Source: Hyphomonadaceae bacterium (GTDB lineage Bacteria; Pseudomonadota; Alphaproteobacteria; Caulobacterales; Aquidulcibacteraceae). Taken from it: 57,908 nucleotides of DNA. Below the pieces are notes generated by a model that did not search any database, had not been told where the DNA came from, and saw nothing but the letters and a program-made list of their open reading frames with translations. This document shows, piece after piece, positions 45,312-52,995 of the stretch (the stretch's first letter is position 1; each line of letters opens with the position of its first letter). Both the position numbers and the translations under genes were made by a program. Location of the stretch: the NCBI GenBank assembly GCA_021731815.1, contig JAKFWO010000004.1:1-57908 (forward strand), read 5' to 3'.

Positions 45312-46178
45312 ATGTCACTCGCCGGCAAGACCCTGTTCATCACCGGCGCGAGCCGCGGCATCGGCCTCGCAATCGCCCTGCGGGCGGCGAAGGATGGTGC
45401 CAATATCGTTGTCGCGGCCAAGACCTCCGACCCCCACAAACATCTGCCGGGCACCATCTGGACCGCCGCCAGCGACATCGAGGCCGCGGGGGGCCGGGCG
45501 CTGCCGCTGGTGGTGGATGTGCGCGACGAAGCCAGCGTGGCGGCGGCCGTGGAGGCCACCATCGCGCGCTTCGGGGGTATCGACATCTGCGTCAACAATG
45601 CCAGCGCCATCCAGCTCACCGGCACGCTTCAGACGGAGATGAAGCGCTTCGACCTCATGCATCAGGTGAATATGCGCGGCACCTTTCTGGTGTCCCGGGC
45701 CTGTATCCCGCATCTGCGCAAAGCCGCCAATCCGCATGTGCTCAATCTGTCGCCGCCGCTCGACATGGCACCGAAATGGTTTGGCCCGCATGTGGCCTAT
45801 ACGATGGCGAAATTCGGCATGTCGATGTGCGTGCTCGGCATGGCCGAGGAATTCCGCGCCGAGGGCATTGCCTTCAACGCCTTGTGGCCACGCACGGGGA
45901 TTGCAACCGCCGCCATCGAATTTGCATTGGCCGGCGCGGAAGGACTTCGCCATTGCCGCACCCCCGACATCATGGCGGAAGCGGCCTGGACGATCCTCAA
46001 CCGCCCTTCACGCGAGACCACCGGCAATTTCTTCATTGACGATCTTGTTTTGTACGAAGCAGGCATCAGGGATTTCGATCTCTGGCGTGTGGACCCCAAG
46101 GCCCCGCTGATGCCCGATTTCTTCGTGCCCGATTCGACACCCATGCCGGCGGGGATTTCGCTCGAGCCGGTGGCGTGA
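45312..46178 (+). CDS. HSDL2-like short-chain dehydrogenase
   Basis: This 288-residue SDR starts MSLAGKTLFITGASRGIG. The NADP-preferring KT after the second strand (VVAAKTSDPHKHLPGTIW) and the catalytic motif YTMAK with S in LNLSPP are the hallmarks of the human HSDL2-like group. The C-terminal RPSRETTGNFFIDDLVLYEAG is also typical. The physiological substrate of this group is unknown, with lipids suspected. GGAGG before the ATG at 45312 fixes the start; the open frame begins further upstream. It is followed after 59 bp by a GST. Confidence 0.9.
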   Translation: MSLAGKTLFITGASRGIGLAIALRAAKDGANIVVAAKTSDPHKHLPGTIWTAASDIEAAGGRALPLVVDVRDEASVAAAVEATIARFGGIDICVNNASAIQLTGTLQTEMKRFDLMHQVNMRGTFLVSRACIPHLRKAANPHVLNLSPPLDMAPKWFGPHVAYTMAKFGMSMCVLGMAEEFRAEGIAFNALWPRTGIATAAIEFALAGAEGLRHCRTPDIMAEAAWTILNRPSRETTGNFFIDDLVLYEAGIRDFDLWRVDPKAPLMPDFFVPDSTPMPAGISLEPVA

Positions 46179-46237
46179 GCCCGGCATGATACAAATCGTC
46201 GCCACAAATATTTGATCCACGAAGCAATGGAAACCTG

Positions 46238-46894
46238 ATGTCACTTCCTGTTCTCTATGTCGGCAACAAGAATTATTCGTCCTGGTCGATGCGGCCCTGG
46301 CTGGTGCTGAAGGCCGGGGGACTCGGTTTTACCGAGCAGCTCGTGCGGCTGGACACAGCCGAAACCCGGGCTTCGATCGCAGCGATCTCTCCCATGAATG
46401 GCAAGGTTCCTGCGCTGCGGCTGGGCCAGGCGCTGATCTGGGACAGCCTCGCCATCGCCGAATGGGCGGCTGGGCGGGTTCCCGCCCTGTGGCCCGCCGA
46501 CGAAACCGACCGCGCCATGGCGCGCGCCGCCGTAGCGCAGATGCATTCGGGCTTTGCTGCCCTGCGGCGTTCACTGCCCATGAATCTGAAACGCAGCGCG
46601 CCGCTCGCCAACCCGATTCCCGAGGATGCCGCCGCCGACATCGCCGACCTCGAAGGTCTGTGGGCGGTATTCCGGGCGCGTTTTGGCGACAAGGGGCCCT
46701 ATCTGTGCGGAACCTGGTCGATCGCCGACGCATTTTTCACGCCGGCGGCGACCCGTTTGCGTAGTTATTGTGTCGGAATTTCCGAGGTTTCGTCGTCTTA
46801 TGTCGATGCCTTGCTGTCGCGCCCGGAATATCTCGAATGGCAGGCGGCTGGCCTCGGGGAGCCATGGGCGAACGCGCAGACAGATACGATATGA
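46238..46894 (+). CDS. Glutathione S-transferase (YfcF-like)
   Basis: The 218 residues begin with LYVGNKNYSSWSMRPWLVL, a signature of a bacterial GST group with a catalytic-loop NYSSWS. The second motif is NGKVPALRLGQALIWDSLAIAEW. The helical domain has LCGTWSIADAFFTPAATR. It would use glutathione for detoxification or as a cofactor. It is co-directional with the upstream SDR, though a joint pathway is not shown. It precedes the ribosomal protein cluster by 240 bp. Confidence 0.9.
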   Translation: MSLPVLYVGNKNYSSWSMRPWLVLKAGGLGFTEQLVRLDTAETRASIAAISPMNGKVPALRLGQALIWDSLAIAEWAAGRVPALWPADETDRAMARAAVAQMHSGFAALRRSLPMNLKRSAPLANPIPEDAAADIADLEGLWAVFRARFGDKGPYLCGTWSIADAFFTPAATRLRSYCVGISEVSSSYVDALLSRPEYLEWQAAGLGEPWANAQTDTI

Positions 46895-47132
46895 GTGCTA
46901 TCGTCCGGACTTCATCGATATAAGGGCGCGTTGTATGGCCGCGGGCCTGGGCGCAGAGAAAAGTCTCTTTCTTCGCGGCGATTAATCTGCTATGCGCCCC
47001 GCTTCATCAAGGAGCCGCGGTTTTTCCGACCACGCGCCAGCCGCTTGTGCGGTCTGGTTTTCGGAAAAATCCGCCGGTGCGGGTGCCGATTCCCGGCGCT
47101 CCGTGTCGCCGCGGCCGTATCAGGGAAGCACA

Positions 47133-47606
47133 ATGGCGCTCTATGAACACGTGCTGATCGCACGCCAGGATGTCTCGGCCCAACAGGTCGATAGTTTGGT
47201 CGAGGACCTCAAGAAGATCGTCAGCGATCTGGGCGGCGAGGTCGGGAAATACGAATATTGGGGTGTGCGCACCCTCGCTTATCGTATCAAGAAGAACCGC
47301 AAGGGCCATTATGCCCTGCTCAATATCACCGCCCCGGCAGCGGCCATGCATGAGCTCGAGCGTCGCCAGCGTCTCAATGAAGACGTGCTGCGTTATATGA
47401 CCGTGCGGGTCGAGGAACTCGAGGAAGGTCAGAGCCCGGCCCTTGCCAAGCGCGATCGCGATGACAAGCGTGGCCCGCGCGGCGACCGGCCCGATCGCGG
47501 AGATCGTCCCGATCGCGGTGACCGGCCCGACCGGGGTGGCGATCGCGGCCCCCGGCCCGACCGCGGCCCGCGTGAGCGCCGCGGCGGCGATTTCGTTCCC
47601 CGGTGA
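47133..47606 (+). CDS. rpsF: Ribosomal protein bS6
   Basis: bS6 binds the 30S platform with bS18. The globular part ([13 protein letters not shown], then [19 protein letters not shown], and [14 protein letters not shown]) is standard. A C-terminal tail of about 45 residues is a run of short RPDRGD-like repeats rich in Arg, Asp, Gly and Pro, as in several alphaproteobacteria. The start at 47133 has AGGGAAG upstream; the longer frame from 46992 is spurious. It is the first of the rpsF-rpsR-rplI operon. Confidence 0.98.
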   Translation: MALYEHVLIARQDVSAQQVDSLVEDLKKIVSDLGGEVGKYEYWGVRTLAYRIKKNRKGHYALLNITAPAAAMHELERRQRLNEDVLRYMTVRVEELEEGQSPALAKRDRDDKRGPRGDRPDRGDRPDRGDRPDRGGDRGPRPDRGPRERRGGDFVPR

Positions 47607-47677
47607 TCCGATCCCGCGGCGGTCACTCCCGCTGCTCGTGACCCCAATCTCCCTGATCCAGGTTCAAAGAGGCCATA

Positions 47678-47935
47678 ATGGCGCAACAAATCAATATCGC
47701 CAATATCCCGTCCCGCCGTCCTTTTGCGCGCCGCCGCAAGGTGTGCCCGTTTTCGGGTGAGCATTCTCCGAAGCTTGATTACAAGGACGTCAAGCTTCTC
47801 CAGCGTTATCTGTCCGAAAAGGGCAAGATTGCGCCCGCACGCATCACCGCCGTTTCCGCGAAGAAGCAGCGTCTGCTCGCCCAGGCGGTGAAGCGGGCCC
47901 GTTATCTCGCCCTTCTGCCCTACGCCGTGCAATAG
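47678..47935 (+). CDS. rpsR: Ribosomal protein bS18
   Basis: This 85-residue protein follows rpsF by 71 bp. It has the core [37 protein letters not shown] in two stretches and ends [14 protein letters not shown]. The single Cys in VCPFS is common. bS18 sits with bS6 and uS11 at the mRNA exit site. The length is usual; rplI starts seven bases after its stop. Confidence 0.98.
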   Translation: MAQQINIANIPSRRPFARRRKVCPFSGEHSPKLDYKDVKLLQRYLSEKGKIAPARITAVSAKKQRLLAQAVKRARYLALLPYAVQ

Positions 47936-47942
47936 GATCCCT

Positions 47943-48536
47943 GTGATGAAAATCATCCTTCTCGAGCGGGTCGACAATCTCGGCCATATCGGCGACGAAG
48001 TTACGGTTCGGCCGGGCTTTGCGCGCAATTTCCTGTTCCCCCAGCACAAGGCGCTGCGGGCCAATGAGGCCAATCGCAAGATCTTCGTGGCCCAGAAGGC
48101 CCAGATCGAAGCGCGCAATGCCGCCGCGCGTGCGGCAGCCAGCGAGGCCGGTGCCGGGCTTGAAGGCAAGGTCTTTGTACTGATCCGCTCGGCGGGCGAT
48201 TCCGGGCAGCTTTACGGGTCGGTCTCGGCACGCGACATCTGCGATTCGGCCGAATCTGCCGGCTTTACTCTCGGGCGCAATCAGGTCGTGCTCGACCGGC
48301 CGATCAAGACGATCGGCATGCATGCCTTGCGCGTTCGCCTGCATCCGGAAGTGGTGGTCGGTGTGAGCGTCAATGTCGCGCGGTCGGTCGACGAAGCCAC
48401 CCGCCAGGCCCGCGGCGAGGACGTGTTCGCCTCTGCCATGGCCGAAGACCGTGCGCTGGCCGATGAAACCGCCAATGCGCTTTACGAGGCCAATCTCGAA
48501 GCCGAAGCCGATCGTCTGCCCGCAGACGATGCCTGA
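47943..48536 (+). CDS. rplI: Ribosomal protein bL9
   Basis: bL9 has two globular domains joined by a long helix. The N-domain is MKIILLERVDNLGHIGDEV, then VRPGFARNFLFPQ. The helix region AQKAQIEARNAAARAAASEA is present. The C-domain is shown by LYGSVSARDICDSAES and HPEVVVGVSVNVAR. The 197-residue protein is longer than the E. coli one by about 45 residues at the C-terminus, which is typical of alphaproteobacteria. It ends the ribosomal operon. Confidence 0.98.
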   Translation: MMKIILLERVDNLGHIGDEVTVRPGFARNFLFPQHKALRANEANRKIFVAQKAQIEARNAAARAAASEAGAGLEGKVFVLIRSAGDSGQLYGSVSARDICDSAESAGFTLGRNQVVLDRPIKTIGMHALRVRLHPEVVVGVSVNVARSVDEATRQARGEDVFASAMAEDRALADETANALYEANLEAEADRLPADDA

Positions 48537-48627
48537 CGCGTGAAATGACCTGCGGGACATCGCACACTAGCCGTTCCGTTTCCTGATATCTCCGGATATT
48601 TCAGGGTCTGAACCGGGCGGAGGGTGC

Positions 48628-50001
48628 ATGGCGCGTTGGCTGAAATCACTCGTGGCAAGTCCCGCCCGGCTGTTTGCGGTCTTTCTGTTTGCCGGGCTGA
48701 CGATGATCATCGTCTTCTGGTGCCTGCGTCAGCTCTTGCCGCCACCCGCGATCCGGCCCGAGGGCGTGGAATGCTGGCACCGGCCGGTCTTTCTGCGTGG
48801 ACCCGGGATCGTGACGCGGCTGTCGGGCTTTGAGGATCTCGCAGTGGATCCGGTGTCAGGCCGGGTGCTCGCATCGGCCCATGACCGGCGCAAGGGGGCC
48901 GATGTCGGGGCGGGCGAGGGCCTGTTTTTCCTCGGAGACTGGTTGCTCGATCCACCGCCGGCGGATGCAGGGGACCTCGACGCCTGGCGCCGCGCGGGGT
49001 ATGTGCGCGACCTCGGCCCCGACATCATCCCCCTCGCAGCGCCACATGGCATTGCGCTCGAAGCACGCGACGGGCGGGTGCAGATCGCCGCGATTTCCCG
49101 CCGGATCGCCGACGGAAAAGTCGCGGCGGCGGACATCGTGGTGCTCGCATCCGATGGCCGCGGTCATTGGCACAGGACCCATTATTCCGATCCCCGTTTG
49201 CGCACCGCCAATGATCTGACCTTTGTGCGCAACGGCCCGGACAGCGTCCTGCTGGTGACCTTTGACCGCAATGGGGGCAAGGAATATCCCGGCGGGCGGG
49301 TTGGAACGCTGACTTTCCCCCCACCCGGGGCCGGCCAATGGAAGTCGTCTGCGGCGCTGGCGGCCGATCCCGGCGCGCCTGCACCCGTTGTCGAGGGAAG
49401 TCAGGCTGACCACGGGTTTTCCCTTGTAATTGGTCCAGAACGGTTCCATTTCGCCAATGGGATCGTTGTTTTGCCGGGTACGGATCTTTCGGACGGCAGC
49501 AATGGGATTCTGGTGGCCGAAACGCGGGGCGCAAGGGTGCGGATGATTGCATGGCCACCACCCCGGCGCCTCACGGCAGGGAGGCCGCCCGACGCACGGG
49601 CAAATCTCCGCGCGCGGGGAGAACCCCGCCCACAGGGGAAATCCGGTCGCGGAAAACAATTCCGGCTGTCCGGCGGCCCGGACAATCTCACGCTCGATTC
49701 ACGCGGGCGGGTGATCGCCGCACTCCATCCCGATCTCCTGCGTTACGGGGCCTATCGTTATGACTGGCCACCCGGTCGGCTGGGCGCGGCTTTGGGCCTG
49801 CGCCGTGCCGCGAGCCGGGTCGTGCGGATCGATCCCGAAAGCGGCACAATCGAAACCCTGCTCGACATTCCCGCCGATACAAAAGCACCGGCCTTTCATG
49901 GGGCCAGTGTCGCGCTGGCCTTCAGGGACCATCTGATCCTCGGCGGCGCGCGCGAGGATGGGCTGCTGGTCTGCCGGTTTGCCCCCGGAATCCTGTCATG
50001 A
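48628..50001 (+). CDS. Membrane-anchored beta-propeller (paraoxonase/SMP-30-like) protein
   Basis: The 457-residue protein has an N-terminal membrane anchor at about 13-37, then a domain that looks like a six-bladed propeller. The blade-like elements GFEDLAVDPVSGRVLASAHDRR, PHGIALEARDGRVQ, RTANDLTFVRNG, FHFANGIVVLPGTD and GGPDNLTLDSRGRVIAALHPDL resemble paraoxonase/arylesterase and strictosidine-synthase-like families, including PDN near the calcium site. A lactonase or arylesterase on the periplasmic face is possible. The assignment rests on motif impression only. It begins 91 bp after rplI and is followed after ten bases by the epimerase. Confidence 0.7.
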   Translation: MARWLKSLVASPARLFAVFLFAGLTMIIVFWCLRQLLPPPAIRPEGVECWHRPVFLRGPGIVTRLSGFEDLAVDPVSGRVLASAHDRRKGADVGAGEGLFFLGDWLLDPPPADAGDLDAWRRAGYVRDLGPDIIPLAAPHGIALEARDGRVQIAAISRRIADGKVAAADIVVLASDGRGHWHRTHYSDPRLRTANDLTFVRNGPDSVLLVTFDRNGGKEYPGGRVGTLTFPPPGAGQWKSSAALAADPGAPAPVVEGSQADHGFSLVIGPERFHFANGIVVLPGTDLSDGSNGILVAETRGARVRMIAWPPPRRLTAGRPPDARANLRARGEPRPQGKSGRGKQFRLSGGPDNLTLDSRGRVIAALHPDLLRYGAYRYDWPPGRLGAALGLRRAASRVVRIDPESGTIETLLDIPADTKAPAFHGASVALAFRDHLILGGAREDGLLVCRFAPGILS

Positions 50002-50011
50002 TGGACACCCC

Positions 50012-51010
50012 ATGATCCTCGTGACCGGAGCCGCCGGCTTCATCGGGCGCCATGTCACGGAAGTGCTGGCCCGAAGCGGTGCGCAAGTGCGCGCCTTCGA
50101 CCGCGCGACCTTTGCCGATGCGCCGCCGGGGGTCGAGACCGTTCAGGGTTCGATCGCCGATCTGCCTCCGCCGGTGCTTGGCGAGCTTCTGCGCAATGTG
50201 ACGGGCATCATCCATCTCGCCGCGATTTCGAGCCTGTGGATCCCGCGCCCGGCGGATTATCTGCGGGTCAACGCCTTCGCCGCAGGAAGGCTCGCGACGG
50301 CAGCACGGCACGCCGGGGTTCAGCGCTTTCTCTATGTTTCAAGCCTCACCACCTTTGTCGCGGGGCCGGCAGGCGGGCCGCCATTGCGGGTCGATGAACA
50401 GGTGCGCCCCCATCCCGATACCCTGCCCGGGCCCTATCCGCGCGCCAAGCGCATGGGCGAAATCCTGGCCCTTGCCGAGAATTGCGACGACTTCAGGGTC
50501 AGCGTGCTGGCCCCGACCCTGCCCCTGGGGCCGGGCGATGTGAACATGACGGCCCCTTCACGCCTCGTCGCAGACCTCGCTTCGGGGGCGATCCCGGCCA
50601 TTCTCGAAACCCCGATGAATTTCATCGATGTCCGCGATCTCGCTTCTACCATCGTCGCTGCCCTCCGACTGGCGCGGGGCGGCGAGACCTATCTGCTGGC
50701 GGGCGAGGATGTGGCGCTCACGGCCTTTGCCGCCGAAGTCGCGGCCGAGACCAGTCGGAATTCGGTCACATCGCTCGTGTCGCCTCCGCTCGCCCTTGCG
50801 GCCGCCTGGCTCGACGAAACGATCCTTGCGCCGCTGACCAGGCGCGCGCCAAAGGCGAGCCTGACCGGAGTGCGGCTGGCGCTGCGGCCGCGGCTGTTCG
50901 ACGCAACCAAAGCGCGTACCGAGCTTGGCCTCGCAATACGCCCGCGCGCCGAAAGCCTGCGCGACGCTTTGGCGTGGCTCACGCAATCAGCCCCCTCCCG
51001 CAAAGATTGA
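50012..51010 (+). CDS. NAD-dependent epimerase/dehydratase family protein
   Basis: This 332-residue extended SDR starts MILVTGAAGFIGRHVTEVLA. NAD-binding and catalytic signatures include GIIHLAAISSLWIPRP, RVNAFAAGRLATAARHAGVQRFLYVSS and YPRAK (the YxxxK pair). The middle is like dihydroflavonol-4-reductase and hopanoid-associated epimerase HpnA (VSSL, then GPYPRAKRMGEILA). A true HpnA would be interesting given hpnN/hpnM at 15-18 kb, but the similarity is only partial. It sits between the propeller and class II aldolase genes in one transcription unit. Confidence 0.83.
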   Translation: MILVTGAAGFIGRHVTEVLARSGAQVRAFDRATFADAPPGVETVQGSIADLPPPVLGELLRNVTGIIHLAAISSLWIPRPADYLRVNAFAAGRLATAARHAGVQRFLYVSSLTTFVAGPAGGPPLRVDEQVRPHPDTLPGPYPRAKRMGEILALAENCDDFRVSVLAPTLPLGPGDVNMTAPSRLVADLASGAIPAILETPMNFIDVRDLASTIVAALRLARGGETYLLAGEDVALTAFAAEVAAETSRNSVTSLVSPPLALAAAWLDETILAPLTRRAPKASLTGVRLALRPRLFDATKARTELGLAIRPRAESLRDALAWLTQSAPSRKD

Positions 51011-51092
51011 CGAAAGATTTGGCACGTCGCATCATGAAACCCGGTTGCAGGCTGTGTTGCGACCAGACCCTCAAATCGCCGCAGGAATTGTC

Positions 51093-51887
51093 ATGCCTGA
51101 TGATCTTTCTCCCACCGGCCAATCTGCATTGCCGCCCGCAATGACCCCCGCAATCACCAGTGATGCCGAATGGCGCGCGCGGGTGGATTGCGCGGCGCTC
51201 TACCGTCTCGTGGCGCTCTATGGCTGGGACGATCTGATCTTCACCCATATTTCCCTTCGGGTGCCGGGACCCGAAGACCATTTCCTGATCAATCCCTATG
51301 GCATGTTGTTTGAGGAAATCACGGCGTCGAGCCTCGTCAAGGTCGACCTCGATGGGCAGATCGTGGGGCCGACGGATCATTTCATCAATCCCGCGGGATT
51401 CACCATTCACTCGGCCATCCATGCCGCCCGTGAGGACGCCCATTGCGTCATGCATTTGCATACGGATGCAGGCGTTGCGGTGGCGGCGCAGGCCGATGGG
51501 CTTTTGCCAATCACCCAGCATGCGCTGATCGCGCTGCCACAATTGGCCTGGCATGATTATGAGGGCATCGCGCTCAATCTGGACGAGCGCGAACGTCTGA
51601 CCGCCGATCTCGGCGACAAAAAGCTGATGCTTTTGCGCAATCACGGGACATTGGCGGTCGGTGCGACGGCGGCCGAAGCCTTTGTCGGGATATTCTTCCT
51701 TGAACGCGCCTGCCAGCAGCAGGTCTATGCCCTGAGTGCGGGCCAGGCGGGCCTGCGAATGGCCCCGCTTGCCGCGCAGGAAGAAGTGGCGCGGCAAATT
51801 GCCGGCGGCCCCGGAATGGCCGGGCTGTTGGCCTGGCCCGCGCTGTTGCGCAAGCTCGACCGGGTGTCGCCCGGCTATGACCAATAG
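51093..51887 (+). CDS. Class II aldolase/adducin-family protein
   Basis: The 264-residue protein has the class II aldolase fold (WDDLIFTHISLRVPGPEDHFLINPYG, IHAAREDAHCVMHLHTDAGVAVA, LLRNHGTLAVG). The zinc histidines are in HLHT and RNHGT, and the acid is in REDA. The residues match the group containing adducin-like and fuculose/rhamnulose aldolase homologues; substrates vary and none is predicted. The open frame begins at 50925, but AGGA before the ATG at 51093 fits best. The next gene overlaps its end by 11 bp, which supports coupled expression. Confidence 0.9.
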   Translation: MPDDLSPTGQSALPPAMTPAITSDAEWRARVDCAALYRLVALYGWDDLIFTHISLRVPGPEDHFLINPYGMLFEEITASSLVKVDLDGQIVGPTDHFINPAGFTIHSAIHAAREDAHCVMHLHTDAGVAVAAQADGLLPITQHALIALPQLAWHDYEGIALNLDERERLTADLGDKKLMLLRNHGTLAVGATAAEAFVGIFFLERACQQQVYALSAGQAGLRMAPLAAQEEVARQIAGGPGMAGLLAWPALLRKLDRVSPGYDQ

Positions 51888-52653
51888 AGGCAAAGGCTGG
51901 CGCTTCGCCGCGGTTCTGACTGGCCTTGGCAGCGGGCTCGCAGCCGAACAGACCGCCTCGGCCGGGCCCTGGCCGCTGGCCCGGAAGGAAAAGCTGTCGA
52001 TCACCACGCTGGTCGCAGCACCCGCGGCTTTGCGTGGGCCGACGCAATCCGATGATCCCCTGGATTTCGGTTCCGAAAGTGCCGACGCCGCCGTGATCGA
52101 AACCTATGCGGAATGGGGCCTTGGCGCCGGCTTCACCGCGATCGGCAAGGCGCAAACCGCCTGGCAGGGCCCCGCAACGGGACAGACCACCGGATCCTAT
52201 GAATTTGGCCTGCGCCGCACCATCGCCCGCCGCGGCGATTTTGTCTTTGCATGGCAGGCGAGCCTCGCGGGCGGGCCATCGCAAAACGAGGCCTGTGCGG
52301 GTGAGCGCGCGGAGCTGCGTCTCCTGGCGGGCTGGGGTCGCAAATTTGGACGACGTAATGCTTTTGCCGCCCTCGAAAGCGGCGGGCGGGTTCGGACCGA
52401 TGCCTGTGCGGGCGTCAAGACGGATTTCGCGTTGGGCGTCGAGCTGGTTCCCAACCGCCTGCAATTTCTGTCGCAGAGCTTTTTCGATCTCGACCGCGAG
52501 CGGCGCAACAGCCGCAATCTGACGCTCAAATTCCAGCAAAGCCTGGTGCTGCGCGTGTCGCCGAAATGGTCCGCGCAAATCGGCGGGCGCTTTGGCGTGA
52601 CCGAGCAATCGCGGGAGCGCTCGGCGCTCGTGGCACTGTGGCGGCGATTCTGA
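51877..52653 (+). CDS. Outer-membrane barrel-like protein of unknown function
   Basis: This 258-residue protein starts MTNRGKGWRFAAVLTGLGSG, a signal peptide-like N-terminus ending around AEQTASAG. The rest has alternating hydrophobic strands and ends VALWRRF with a terminal phenylalanine, as many outer-membrane barrels do. Segments such as YAEWGLGAGFTAIGKAQTAWQ, GDFVFAWQASLAGG and WSAQIGGRFGVTEQS suggest a barrel of 8-12 strands. There are two cysteines (ACAG and ACAG). It overlaps the aldolase gene. No family was recognised, and the ligand is unknown. Confidence 0.72.
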   Translation: MTNRGKGWRFAAVLTGLGSGLAAEQTASAGPWPLARKEKLSITTLVAAPAALRGPTQSDDPLDFGSESADAAVIETYAEWGLGAGFTAIGKAQTAWQGPATGQTTGSYEFGLRRTIARRGDFVFAWQASLAGGPSQNEACAGERAELRLLAGWGRKFGRRNAFAALESGGRVRTDACAGVKTDFALGVELVPNRLQFLSQSFFDLDRERRNSRNLTLKFQQSLVLRVSPKWSAQIGGRFGVTEQSRERSALVALWRRF

Positions 52654-52696
52654 TCGGATCCCGGGGCATTTCCTCGTGGTGATCGGGTGCCGGACC

Positions 52697-52810
52697 AGAG
52701 CATTTTCAGGGGAATCCGAGCCGAATGTCTGAATTGAAAATGCTCAGATTCAATGATCTGGAGCGCGTTCAGGCGAAAACCGGATTCCACTTTTTCTGAA
52801 CGCGCTCCAG
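52697..52810. repeat. Two-hairpin dispersed repeat, tandem copy 1
   Basis: This is the best-preserved unit. Hairpin 1 has the 11-bp perfect stem GAGCATTTTCA/TGAAAATGCTC. Hairpin 2 has the 13-bp stem GGAGCGCGTTCAG/CTGAACGCGCTCC around GCGAAAACCGGATTCCACTT. It lies between the convergent barrel gene (stop 52653) and autotransporter gene (stop 52996). Confidence 0.92.
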
Positions 52811-52920
52811 GGCATTTTCAGGGGAATCCGAGCCGAATGTCTGAATTGAAAATGCCCGGATTCGATGATCTGGAGCGCGTTCAGGCGAAAACCGGATTCC
52901 ACTTTTTCTGAACGCGCGCC
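52811..52920. repeat. Two-hairpin dispersed repeat, tandem copy 2
   Basis: This copy is nearly identical to copy 1. In hairpin 1 the pair at the second stem position is G-C (GGGCATTTTCA/TGAAAATGCCC) instead of A-T, a compensatory change that keeps the stem. The last base pairs of hairpin 2 are slightly changed (GCGCGCC). The intergenic region 52654-52995 contains nothing else. Confidence 0.92.
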
Positions 52921-52995
52921 GCCCCAAAACCGGGCCCGGAGGCGATGGCGGGCGAGGTGCCTTTCATCGCCTCCGGAACGGGGTCGGGGGCAGGA

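Noticed and set aside
47467-47590. Repetitive GATCG/GGCCC sequence considered as a CRISPR or satellite
   Set aside because: It is in frame with rpsF and encodes the RPDRGD-like tail of bS6; unit spacing is irregular and there are no spacers.
52654-52995. The tandem repeat pair considered as an insertion-sequence remnant
   Set aside because: There is no transposase fragment and no target duplication; the structure fits a non-coding palindromic unit.
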